From positions 107,501 to 139,226 of the forward strand of contig CAUYUJ010015022.1 in NCBI GenBank assembly GCA_963575745.1: DNA of 31,726 bases, given 5' to 3'. The notes below the pieces were generated by a model, which saw only the letters and a list, made by a program, of their open reading frames with translations, searched no databases and had not been told where the DNA came from. Positions 9,830-18,377 of the stretch are shown here, one piece after another. Source of the DNA: Prorocentrum cordatum. Its lineage: Eukaryota; Sar; Dinophyceae; Prorocentrales; Prorocentraceae. Positions within the stretch are counted from its first letter, which is position 1. Each line of letters begins with the position of its first letter. Both the position numbers and the translations under genes were made by a program.

Positions 9830-10522
9830 ATATATACACTCTAGATACGTCGTCTACGTGCAACCCGATGTCCAAATCCTCCTCGCACTTCTCGCCCTCC
9901 AAGTCCTCCTCCTGCAGTACACTCTTGCATCTTAACGCTCGTGCGTATATCGTGTGCGGCTAGTTGCTCATTCCACTTGCTCGCTTGCAGCGTGTATACT
10001 TCTACCATATCTCCAGCGGCCATGGCGTGTCCCGTTGTTGCGCCCCTGGTGGGCTTGAAATCGATGCCCCCGTCGATCCCCTCTGCGTGCACTACGAGCT
10101 TATCGATCGCCTGTGTGGCCAGCTCTACGTTGTGCGGGTACTGTTGCATGCCGTGCAGTGGTCTCAGATCTTCTCTATTTGTGCTTGTAAGCGCGTTGGC
10201 CCCGTCGTGGTTGCTCAACGTGTGGCTCAGTTTCATGTCCCTTCGCCTCCACATAGCCGAACTAACTACTAATACCGTGCCCTCCCCCCTTCGCCCTGCA
10301 ATACAGCCGTGCGCACATGAATGAACGTTTTGGCGCGGTTGCCTCGCTTGGCTAGCTGTCCAAACCAACTCATACTGCAATACTAGAGATAATGCAACAC
10401 TCCTGTTCCTTTAATGCCTGACTCTCCGTTGTCCTTGGTTTGTGTGAACATCTGCGATCGCGAAAGGCTGGGCGGGACTTTGTCAGTCTCTCTGATCAGC
10501 GTCACGAGCTGTTGTTCTTTAT
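9830..10522 (-). pseudogene. LINE-1 relic: reverse transcriptase fingers and palm
   Basis: From 10520 downward the minus strand reads EQQLVTLIRETDKVPPSLSR, SQMFTQTKDNGESGIKG, then a stop at about 10383, then WFGQLAKRGNRAKTFIHVRT. A frame change near 10280 leads to WRRRDMKLSHTLSNHDGANA, where the Asp fits RT motif A, and to DFKPTRGATTGHAMAAGDMV with ASKWNEQL, which fits motif B. After a further frame change near 9910, LHVDDVSRV at about 9860-9835 fits the catalytic x-x-DD box of motif C. All three polymerase motifs are therefore recognisable in order, though not in one frame. Enzymatic activity is not expected. Confidence 0.75.
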
Positions 10523-11335
10523 TCAAGAGTTCAGCAGGCGTAATATCCTCGTCCCAACCGTTGCCGTTCGGGTCCTCTTGGACGTGGTACTGCGGCGAAT
10601 CAGCTGCAACAGTGCTTCAGCATGTGCTCCCCATTGCGGTGTCGCTCTCCTCTTCGGCGCCTTCGTAAGGTCACGAGCCTGTCCCTGGAGATCAGCCTTT
10701 GCAAACTGAATCGCGTTGTCTCTCTCCAACACTTTCGGCAGGAACTCCATGTCCTCGAGCGCGTGGTCCCAGTCGACCATACCTCCTGCATGTGGGCCAA
10801 GCTGTATTCCACTCTTCCACTCTGCTTTGCTCATGCCTTGCCGCGCCGCGAAGGTGTACCTTTTCTTCGGTCCTCTTCCTGTGGAAGTGATGCGATTCTT
10901 GATCTTGTGCACCTGAGCCCACTGCTTGACGTTCCAGGCTGCCACTAGTTCTTCAAGCAGGCTTTGCCGATTATCTGATGTTTGCTCTCTTCGTACTGCT
11001 TGAAGCTGCCGTTTGATCGTCATGCGCTTGTCGTTGACCTCCGCGAACTCGTCTGCTGTAGCGCCTTCTGCTTGCTCCCGAAGTCGCCCTCGTCGTCGTA
11101 GTATCTCCATGCGCCGTCCTCGTTGCCGTTCGCACTCTGCCGATCTGCGCTGGCCAGGTGAAACGATTTTTGCTACACTTTCGCGAATAGCTCCCCCGAT
11201 GTGACCCCAAACTGCTTGCAGGTTGTTGGTCAGTATCGCCTGCTGGTACTCGGTGTCGTCCTCCCTCAGCTTACGCTGCACTGCTTGCAAGAATTCTAGA
11301 CGCTTCGCATAACCCCAGGCGTGTCGACACGCCCT
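10523..11335 (-). pseudogene. LINE-1 relic: linker between endonuclease and reverse transcriptase
   Basis: One minus-strand frame stays open for this whole block. It begins near GYAKRLEFLQAVQRKLREDD (11320 downward), passes through a long charged, probably coiled-coil stretch (RRMEILRRRGRLREQAEG and KRMTIKRQLQAVRREQ) and ends with KADLQGQARDLTKAPKRRAT, PQWGAHAEALLQLIRR and ILRLLNS. The last part is the start of the RT fingers in LINEs of this type. Upstream of 11335 the same frame runs straight into element B, so the N-terminal part is cut off here by an insertion; the missing endonuclease is found at 14255-15090. Confidence 0.7.
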
Positions 11336-11363
11336 CTGGACTTTTCCTTGCGGGCCCCTGAAC

Positions 11364-13039
11364 AAATTACACAGGCGAAGGACCCAACCATATGCAGCTC
11401 TCGGTATCGCATTCGAGGGAGCCCCGTATGGGGCCACGAAACGCTGTACTGTGTGGGAGGGACGCGTGCGAACTGCGCCACTGGGACCTTCGGTGGAGCT
11501 CCCTATGGTGCCACGATGGGGGGGACGCGTGCGAACTGCGCCACTGGGACCTTCGGTGGGATCCCTATGGGGCCACGAAACGCTGTACTGGGTGTGGGGA
11601 GTCGCATGCGAACTGCGCCACTGGGACCTTCGGGACCTTCGGTGGGATCCCTGGGGCCACGAAACGCTGTACTGGGTGTGGGGGTCGCATGCGAAACTGG
11701 GACCTTCGGGTGAGCTACCTATGGGGCCACGAAACGCTGGGGGGGGGGGGGGGACGCATGCGAACTGCGCCACGGGGGCCTTCGGTGGAACTCCCGATGG
11801 GGCCACGAAACGCAGCCCTGGGCAGGGGGAACCACATGCGGGCCGCGCCACTGGGACCTTCGGTGGAGCTGACTATGGGGCTACGAAACGCTGCCCTGGG
11901 TGGGGGAACCGCATGCGGGCTGCGCCACTGGGACCTGCACTGGAGCTCCCTATGGGGCCACGAAACGGTGCCCTGGGTGGGGGAACCGCATGCGGGCTGT
12001 GCCACTGGGACCTTCGGTGGAGCTCCCTATAGGCGACGAAACGCTGCCCTGAGTGGGGGAACCGCATGCGGGCTGTGCCACTGGGACCTTCGGTGGAGCT
12101 CCCTATGGGGCTACGAAACGGTGCCCTGCGTGAGGGAACAGCATGCGGGCTGTGCCACTGGGACCTTCGGTGGAGCTCCGTATGGGGCAACGAAACGTTG
12201 CCCTGGGTGGGGGAACCGCATGCGGGCTGTGCCACTGGGACCTTCGGTGGAATCCCTATGGGGCAACGAAACGCTGCCCTGGGTGGGGGAACCGCATGCG
12301 GGCTGTGCCATTGGGACCTTCGGTGGAGCTCCCTATGGGGCCACGAAGCGCTGCCCTGGGTGGGGGAACCGCATGCGGGCTGTGCCACTGAGACCTTCGG
12401 TGGAGCTCCGTATGGGGCCACGAAGCGCTGCCCTTGCGGGCTGCTGGGACTCCCTGGGTGGGGGAACCGCATGCGGGCTGTGCCCTTCGGTGGAGCTCCC
12501 TATGGGGCCACGAAACGCTGCCCTGGGTGGGGGAACCGCATGCGGGCTGTGCCACTGGGACCTTCGGTGGAGCTCCCTATGGGGCCACGAAACGCTGCCC
12601 TGGGTGGGGGAACCGCATGCGGGCTGTGCCACTGGGACCTTCGGTGGAGCTCCCTATGGGGCTACGAAACGCTGCCCTGGGTGGGGGAACCGCATGCGGG
12701 CTGTGCCACTGGGACCTTCGGTGGAGCTCCCTATGGGGCTACGAAACGCTGCCCTGGGTGGGGGAACCGCATGCGGGCTGTGCCACTGGGACCTTCGGTG
12801 GAGCTCCCTATGGGGCTACGAAACGCTGCCCTGGGTGGAGGAACCGCAAGCGGGCTGTGCCACTGGAACCTTCGGTGGAGCTCCCTATGGGGCTACGAAA
12901 CGTGTGAGGGGTGTGCCGAGAGCAGAGGCAAGGAGGGGGAGGAGGGAGGAGGGCGAGGAGGGGGAGGAGGAGGAGAGGAGGTGGGACGCGGGGCGCTGTC
13001 TCTTCAAAACGAGGGCCCAACACCACAGGATGGTTGGGA
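11364..13039 (+). mobile_element. Composite minisatellite element B (77-bp units)
   Basis: Same organisation as element A. The head includes CAGGCGAAGGACCCAACCAT at 11372-11391, the array of 77-bp units covers about 11420-12905, a purine tract 12930-12985, and the tail has CGCTGTCTCTTCAAAACGAG followed by CCCAACACCACAGGATGG and ends in TTGGGA. Head CCCAACCAT and tail ATGGTTGGG form a short inverted repeat. It sits between the endonuclease and linker parts of the minus-strand LINE. Confidence 0.75.
11420..12905 (+). repeat. Tandem array of 77-bp units (array B)
   Basis: About 19 units. The core TTCGGTGGAGCTCCCTATGG then GGCYACGAAACG is shared with array A; the variable half here is CTGCCCTGGGTGGGGGAACC then GCATGCGGGCTGTGCCACTG. 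From 12600 to 12900 the units are nearly identical and the spacing is 77 bp (for example GAAACG at 12666 and 12743). The first few units (11420-11760) are a different variant with GTACTGGGTGTGG and lack parts. As 77 is not a multiple of 3, frames rotate, yet stops are still rare. Confidence 0.95.
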
Positions 13040-13424
13040 AAAAGTACCCCCCGGCGTGAGAGGGGTGTGGGCATCTGCTCGCTTACGTTCTCGCCTTCAC
13101 CGAGTGGTCTACGCCGCAGGGCGTACTTCGAATTCCCTGGCATTTTGCTCACGGCTGCACGATGCCTGAGCTTCCCTGGGTGCCCTCAGCCAGTCAGCCC
13201 TCACCCTGCGGCTCAGCAGCCGCCTTGTGAGCTGGCCCGGCCGGCCCGTTCCGCGCCCTACAGCTAATTAGGTCTGTTTCCGTGCCCCGGACAGCTTCTG
13301 CCTCCGCCTGCGCTTTCGCTCGCGGACGCGACCGAACAAAGTACCCCCACAAGCCCATCCAGAAACGATGCCCAGAGGATTTGCCTCGATTAGGGAAGCG
13401 GGCAGCACACAGAGGAAGGGTCCC
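13040..13424. other. Unassigned stretch between element B and CTTGGG copy A1
   Basis: AAAGTACCCCC occurs at 13041 and again at 13338, bounding a 298-bp segment with no recognisable gene. The 20-bp CCATCCAGAAACGATGCCCA dispersed repeat (13355-13374, also at 6187) follows. It may be a LINE remnant or a further small insertion. Confidence 0.4.
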
Positions 13425-14255
13425 CCAGTGGAGGCCTCTTTGAGCGTCTTGGGGGCCTCTTGGCGGTCCCGGACGCCTCCTAGAGCGTCTTGGGTGCTTC
13501 GCAGAGCTTCTTGGGGCCTCTTGGGGGTCTCTTGGGAGCCTCTTGGAGGCCTCTTGGGCGCCTGTTGGGGCCTCCTGGGGCCTCCTGGGCGCCTCTTGGG
13601 GTTCTCTTGAAGCGCTCTTGGGAGCCTTGGGAGCGTTCTTGGAGCCCTCTTGGGCCATCTTGGAGCCATCTTGAGGCCTCGGATGGCCATCGGAAGCGAA
13701 AAGGCTCAAAGAAGGGGGCTCCCTTGATTAGCCTCGCACCTCGGGAGCCCCCCAAGTCGCCTTTTTGAGCGTTCTTGGGGCGCTCTTGGAGCGCTCTTGG
13801 GCGCTCTTGGGGCCGTCTTGGGGCTACCTTCGGCCCCTCATTGGGTTCTCTTGGGCCATCTTGGAGCTATCTTAAGGCCTCGAATGGCCATCGGAAGCGA
13901 AAAGGCGAAACAGTAAAACGCATTGATTTTCCAAAGGTTTTTTTAAGGATTTTGGCCTCTTGGGGGCATCCTTGGGGAGCTCTTTTGGCATCTTAGAGCC
14001 GTCTTGGAGCAGTCTTGGGGCGTCTTGGAGCATTTTGGGAGCCATCTCGAGGCATCTTGTGCTATCTTGAGCCATCTTGGAGCTCATCTTGGGCTCTCTG
14101 AAGCCCTCTCGGGGCCAGCTTGGGTCATCTTGGACGCCCTGACCGCTCGCGTGGCGCCTCGTCCAGGTCTAGGGGAGGAGGTAGGGGGAGGGGTAACCCC
14201 CTCCCCGAAAGGGAACACTCTAGACCACCAACGCCCAGAGGGCTGTTGGGATTCT
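13425..14255 (+). mobile_element. CTTGGG repeat element, copy A1 (without M1)
   Basis: An approximately 830-bp block of 10-bp units of the type CCTCTTGGGG, broken twice by GGCCATCGGAAGCGAAAAGG (13688 and 13886). It ends with a G-rich GGGGGAGGGGTAACCCCC junction, a CCCCGAAAGGG loop, CTCTAGACCACC and a hairpin of GCCC/GGGC with flanking CCAA/TTGG (14226-14252). Copy A2 shows the same order of sub-segments, so this is one ancestral element and not independent slippage. Its right end abuts the C-terminal codons of the LINE endonuclease. Confidence 0.75.
14178..14255 (+). repeat. Terminal double-hairpin module of copy A1 (unoccupied M1 site)
   Basis: The sequence reads GGGGAGGGGTAACCCCCTCC, then CGAAAGGG, CTCTAGACCACC and the GCCCAGAGGGC hairpin. 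In copy A2 the same flanks are separated at TAA by the 1.4 kb element M1. Confidence 0.75.
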
Positions 14256-15090
14256 TATCGCCTCGTGTCGGCCACCTGCGCCATCATCAGCGCGTCGCGG
14301 TTGACTGAAGGGGGCGGGCTGGCGACTCTGTAGATGCTCGAGTTGGCGTTCGGCTCCACGTGCGCTGGCACGTGGTCCTCGAGCGTGGCGCTCTGCTGTA
14401 TCTGTAGCATCCTTCCCAATCTGATAAGCGTACTCAACTTCACAGTGTTGCCAAGTATCTTCGCCGGGCGCAGGCAGTGGTCTATTTTCGACGATGCCCC
14501 TCGTTGAAAAAACGTTGGCCCTGTCCTCCAGAATATACATGCACTGCTCATGTGCGGCTCCTCTGCAAACGTGCGCAGCTGCGTGGATACGGTAGTCTCG
14601 TGCGTAGCCTCTACGGTGCCCACGTGCGCGTCCCCTGTTGTGTAGCAAACTCCCACCACGTCTCGCCGAATGCCACATCCACAATTTAATTGCCCTACCA
14701 CTATCGGTAACGTGTTGTTCCCTTCTCGTTCAAGCTGCCTGCCTGCCGATCCATTACAACATGCGCGTATTGACCTCTTTGAGTATGATGGGACTTGTGC
14801 CCTCCGGTGGGAGGTACACTGGGAAAAGACATACCTGCTGCCCGTGCACAAACAGCTTCACTTTGGCGACCCTCCCCGTGATGTCGTGTGATCTCGGTGG
14901 GGTCACTGCTTGCTGCACCCCTGGTACATACTGGCCAAGCAATACAGCTATTCCACACTACTTAACTAACGTGCTTCGTGAGCTTCCATCCGAACTGTAA
15001 CACCTGCTGCATGCGGATATGCTCTAAGCGCGTGTATGTCGCGCTCTGGGCTTCGCAGTAGACGATCTTGAACACTATCCTGGCGACACC
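14255..15090 (-). pseudogene. LINE-1 relic: endonuclease/exonuclease/phosphatase-type domain
   Basis: On the minus strand a broken reading joins ARIVFKIVYCEAQSATYTRL (about 15080 downward), then LLGQYVPGVQQAVTPPRSHD, ITGRVAKVKLFVHGQQVCLF with PVYLPPEGTSP (14940-14790), then after a frameshift near 14755 NNTLPIVVGQLNCG, and further on SSKIDHCL and LEDHVPAHVEP. These match the order of the endonuclease motifs of LINEs: the GR.A.V strand, the Y.PPEG turn, the LP(V)V.GD.N.. box (here GQLN, so the Asp is lost), the SxIDx box and the SDHxP box (here EDHVP). The last residues come close to copy A1, which separates it from the linker and RT at 7750-11335. Same strand, expected order: one element. Confidence 0.65.
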
Positions 15091-15245
15091 TCATGTGCCT
15101 CCCCCCTCGTCTGTGGACCTGTTTGCCCCTAGGCCGCATTCGGCCCGAGGAACGCCATGTCCGCTCTGAAACATAGTGTGTGGGGATTGGTGGTGCTGTA
15201 GCTGCCTTGTGCTTTCTGGAAGCCGAGGTGGCAGCTGGAAAAGAA
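15091..15245. other. Unassigned sequence upstream of the LINE endonuclease
   Basis: Possibly the degraded start of the LINE ORF. No start codon or motif is clear. GGAAAAGAACGAGG at 15238 leads into the GGA tract; the same 14 bases are at 7088. Confidence 0.35.
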
Positions 15246-15432
15246 CGAGGAGGAGGAGGAGGAGGAGGAGGCGGAGGAGGAGGAGGAGGAGGAGGAGGAG
15301 GAGGAGGAGGAGGAGGAGGAGGAGGAGGAGGTGTGGAGGGGGAGGAGGCGGAGGAGGAGGAGGAGGAGGAGGAGGAGGAGGAGGAGGAGGAGGAGGAGGG
15401 CGAGCAGGAGGAGGAGGAGGAGGAGGGCGAGC
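15246..15432. repeat. Long GGA tract
   Basis: About 185 bp of nearly pure GGA with a few GCGGA and GTGGAGG interruptions, purine-rich on the + strand. Confidence 0.95.
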
Positions 15433-15484
15433 AGACGAGCCAGAAGTCTCTTGAATGCCTCGTTGGAGTCTCCTCGGATGTCGC

Positions 15485-16170
15485 TTTGAAGCTTTTTGGA
15501 GGCCTCTTGGGGCGTCTGGGGGGCATCTTGGCGGGCCCAGCGTCTTGGGTGCATCGGGGATCCTCTTGAGGCCTCTTGTGGATCTCTTGGGAGCCTCTTG
15601 GAGGCCCCTTGGGCGCCTCTTGGGGCCGTCTGGGCGCCTCTTGAGGCCCTCTTGGGGCGCTCTTGAGAGCCTTGTGGGGCGCTCTTGGAGCCATCTTGGA
15701 AGAGATCGATCAAACAAGGGGGGGTACTCACTTAGCTTTGCGTTTCTAGAGTGCCCAAATTCGTCTCTGGGACCCCTCTTGGAGCGCTCTTGGGCGCTCT
15801 TGGGGCCGTCTTGGGGCTTCCTTGGGCCTCTCCTGGAGCCCTCCTGGGCCCTCACGGAGCTATCCTGAGGCCTCGGAAGGCCATCGAAGCGAAGAGGCGA
15901 GAAAGCAACACACATTGATTTTCCTTAGGCCTCTTGGCGGCCCCCTTGGGAGTCTCAGACGCATCTTGGAGCCGTCTTGGAGCGTTCTTGGGGCCTCTTG
16001 GAGAATTTTTGGAGCCATCTTGAGGCATCCTAGGCTATCTTGAGCCATCTTGGAGGTCATCTTGGGCTCTCTGAGGCACTCTTGGAGCCGCCTTGGGCGA
16101 AACATATCCCTCTGACACCTCGCGGGGGCGCCCCCTCCAGGTTCAGGGGAGGGGGCAGGGGGACGGGTAA
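15485..16170 (+). mobile_element. CTTGGG repeat element, copy A2, left part
   Basis: Parallels A1 from its first 10-bp units to the GC-rich end: GGCCTCTTGG units, a central non-repeat patch (15685-15770), a GGCCATCGAAGCGAAGAGGC segment with CATTGATTTTCC (as in A1), the TATCTTGAGCCATCTTGGAG segment, then a GGGGAGGGGGCAGGGGGACG end and TAA (16168-16170). The remaining A2 end is found beyond M1 at 17584-17660. Confidence 0.75.
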
Positions 16171-16212
16171 ACCTAAGTCGGGCGTGTCCCTCTACAGGCA
16201 GGAGGAAGATTC

Positions 16213-17480
16213 AAAGTTATCCTGGCGAAGGACCCAACCATGTGCAGCTGTGTGTAACGCAGTTGTGGATATCGTCCTCGGTGAACCGCTCTCTGAGGCC
16301 ACGACGCGTGTGACGGGTGTGCCAACATTGGCACGGGTACGCCATGCGGACGCTGCAGCCGGAGCCCTCGGTGGAGCCCCATGTGAGGCCACGAAACGTG
16401 TGAGGGGTGCGCCGAAATGCAGGGTGGAACCACGTGCGGACGCTGCCACTAGGGCCTTTCGGGGCCACGAAACGTGGAAGGGGTGCGCCGACATGAAGGG
16501 TGGAACTGCATGCGGAACCTGTCACTGGGGCCCTGGGTGGAACACTTTCTGGGGCCACGAAACGTGTGAGGGGTGCGCCGAAACAGAGGTGGAACTGCAT
16601 GCGGACCCTGCCACGGGGGCCTTCGGTGAAGCACCTTCTGGGGCCACGAAACGTGTGAGGGGTGTGCCAGAATGAGGTGGAACTGCATGCGGCCCCTGCT
16701 ACTGGGGCCTTGGGTGGAAGGGGTGCGCCGAGGGAGGGTGGAACTGCGTGCAGACCCTGCCACTGGGGCCTTCGGCGGAGCACCCTATAGGGTCACGAAA
16801 CGTGTGAGGTGTGCGCCGGAATGAGGGCGGAACTGCATGCGGACCCTGCCACTGGGGCCTTCGGCGGAGCACCCTATGGAGCCACGAAGCGTGTGAGGGG
16901 TGCGCCGAAATGGAGGTGGAACTGTATGCGGACCCTGCCACGGGGGCCTTCGGTGGAGCACCCTATGGAGCCACGAAGCGTGCGAGGGGTGCACCAAAAT
17001 TGAAGTGGAATTGCATGCGGACCCTGCCACTGGGGCCTTCGGCGGAGCACCCTATGGGGCCACGAAACGTGTGAGGGGTGCGCCGAAATGGGGGTTGAAC
17101 TGCGTGCAGACCCTGCCACTGGGGCCTTCGGCGGAGCACCCTATGGGGCCACGAAACGTGTGAGGGGTGCGCCGACATGGGAGTGGAACTGCATGCGGAC
17201 CCTGCCACTGTGGCCTTCGGCGGAGCACCTTCTGGGGCCACGAAACGTGTGAGGGGTGCGCCGAAATGCAGGTGTAACTGCATGCGGACCCTGCCACTGG
17301 GGCCTTCGGCGGAGCACCCTATGTGGCCAAGAAGCGTGCGAGGGGTGCGCCGGAATTGGCGTGCGAGAGAGCAGAGGCAGGGAGGGGAGGAGGGGGAGGA
17401 GCGCGGAAAGTGAGGTGAGATGAGACGCGGGGCGCTGTCTCCTCGAAACGAGGACCCAACACCACAGGATGGTTGGGACA
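16213..17480 (+). mobile_element. Composite minisatellite element C (89-bp units)
   Basis: Head with TATCCTGGCGAAGGACCC and CAACCATGTGCAGC, array of 89-bp units, short purine tract, tail CGCTGTCTCCTCGAAACGAG followed by CCCAACACCACAGGATGG and TTGGGACA. It lies inside M1: the left M1 sequence breaks off after GATTCAAA and resumes at TAGTCAATCG, whereas in M2 the corresponding sequence (20766-20790) is continuous at that point. Confidence 0.75.
16280..17345 (+). repeat. Tandem array of 89-bp units (array C)
   Basis: About 12 units with the shared core CTTCGGCGGAGCACCCTATG then GGCCACGAAACGTGTGAGG; the variable half here is GTGCGCCGAAATG then GGAACTGCATGCGGACCCTG. GAAACGT starts at 17064 and 17153, 89 bp apart. 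Early units (16280-16700) are more diverged than the late ones, suggesting local homogenisation. Confidence 0.95.
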
Positions 17481-17583
17481 TAGTCAATCGGGGGACGATT
17501 TTCGGACTATGTTTTCAATTTTGAATAATTGAATATTTTTTCGTCCAAAATCCGCCCGTAGGAGGACATGCCCGACCTAAGGT

Positions 17584-17660
17584 TAAACCCCTCCCCGAAG
17601 GGGAAAATGAGGTTGGAAGAGAAAGCTCTCTAGACCACCTACGCCCTAAGGGCTGGTGGG
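17584..17660 (+). mobile_element. CTTGGG repeat element, copy A2, right end with hairpins
   Basis: Continues the A2 copy after M1: TAAACCCCTCCCCGAAGGGG (a TCCCC/GGGGA hairpin), an insertion of about 25 bp relative to A1, CTCTCTAGACCACC and the hairpin CCACC-TAC-GCCC-TAA-GGGC-T-GGTGG. It ends at GGGAT, directly against the coding sequence of the last glycosyltransferase exon. The AG at 17649-17650 inside the hairpin loop is a candidate splice acceptor. Confidence 0.65.
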
Positions 17661-18306
17661 ATATGGCTGGCCGAACCCTGGGGAAAGCGTCTTCTTCAGC
17701 ACTGGCTGCCTAGCGTGCGAGCTCGACAGCGTCAATGTCTCCGGGAGCATGTCGTCTTGGTTTACCCCGCAGCTGCTGCACGAGGTGCGCCGGCAAAGTG
17801 GCTTGAGGAGGGAACCGCTGTTTTTTCGACGGGGCTCTACCTCGGTCGCGATTCACGTCAGGCGCGGCGATGTAGAGGCGACCGACGTGAAGAGAGGCAC
17901 CAGCGACGCCTGGTACCTCCGCCTGATCGATCAGCTGCGGGAGATCGTACCCGACCCCGACATCCACGTTTTCAGCTCGTTGGAGGAACAAGGTGGAGGA
18001 AGAACATTGTTTGGCCAGCGCGCCTCTGACTTCGACTGCTACAGGCAGAGGAACGTGTCGGTGCACCTGGACAAGAATGCCGTGGCCCACATGGCCCACT
18101 TCGCCATGGCCAGCGTGGCCGTTCTTGCCAAGAGCAGCTTCTCGCACGCGCCCGCGCTCCTGAACCACAACTGCGTCGTCTACCAGCCCTACTGGCACCG
18201 CCCGTTGGACGGCTGGGTGGCCGCGGGGCCGAGCGAGCGGACGCCGCTCGGCCCCGAGGCCTGGGATGCGCTGGCGGCCTGCGTACACGGGGTGCGGCGC
18301 CCGTAG
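17651..18306 (+). CDS. Last exon of the fucosyltransferase-like glycosyltransferase
   Basis: Encodes the C-terminal catalytic half. Counting from the codon at 17656, HVRRGDV is at residues 67-73, the GDP-fucose-binding Arg motif shared by alpha-1,2-, alpha-1,6- and protein O-fucosyltransferases of the GT-B fold. YLRLIDQLREIVPDPDIHVF (87-106) is the strand-helix unit that follows it, AKSSFSHAPALL (158-169) matches the C-terminal Ser-Ser-Phe-Ser motif seen in GT11-like enzymes, and YQPYWHRPLDGW (176-187) closes the domain. There is no ATG at the beginning, and TAA lies in frame at 17647, so the exon must start by splicing between 17650 and about 17661. Together with exon 1 the protein would be about 350 residues, a normal size. 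The stop is TAG at 18304-18306; a GGCGGC/GCCGCC hairpin follows at once. The exact sugar and linkage cannot be told. Confidence 0.8.
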
Positions 18307-18319
18307 GCGGCGAGCCGCC
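18306..18319 (+). other. GC hairpin just after the stop codon
   Basis: GGCGGC and GCCGCC are separated by GA, overlapping the last base of the stop codon. It may shape the 3' UTR; no function can be assigned. Confidence 0.4.
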
Positions 18320-18377
18320 CCGTGGGCCGCGCGCCATTCTGCCGGGTTGGCTAGGCGGGCGCGCCCCTCTACAGGAG

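Larger units (their letters stand above)
16171..17583. mobile_element. TIR element M1, carrying minisatellite element C
   Basis: Left terminus ACCTAAGTCGGGCGTGTCCC (16171-16190) and right terminus, read on the minus strand from 17583, ACCTTAGGTCGGGCATGTCC. The inverted repeats match over about 25 of 30 bases with one gap, and continue to CTACAGGC/CTACGGGC. It is flanked by TAA at 16168-16170 and 17584-17586. A 3-bp TWA-type duplication is the habit of PIF/Harbinger elements, so that superfamily is a reasonable guess. Without element C the unit would be only about 150 bp and nearly palindromic, like a MITE. No transposase is encoded. Confidence 0.75.

Noticed and set aside
11392-13059. 555-codon open frame on the + strand
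   Set aside because: It follows the 77-bp minisatellite array B. The period is not a multiple of three, so the peptide repeats rotate in frame, and other frames are equally open.
14069-14086. Match to the reverse complement of the dinoflagellate spliced leader end (CTTGAGCCA..TGG)
   Set aside because: The phrase CTTGAGCCATCTTGGAG is one of many CTTGG-type units in this repeat (also at 16030); it differs from the leader in the middle and lacks the rest of it.
15129-15915. Pro/Arg-rich and poly-Ser/Leu/Pro ORFs on the minus strand
   Set aside because: Translation of the CTTGGG repeat and the GGA tract in sequence. The PxxxPRRPQEAP-like pattern comes from the 10-bp period.
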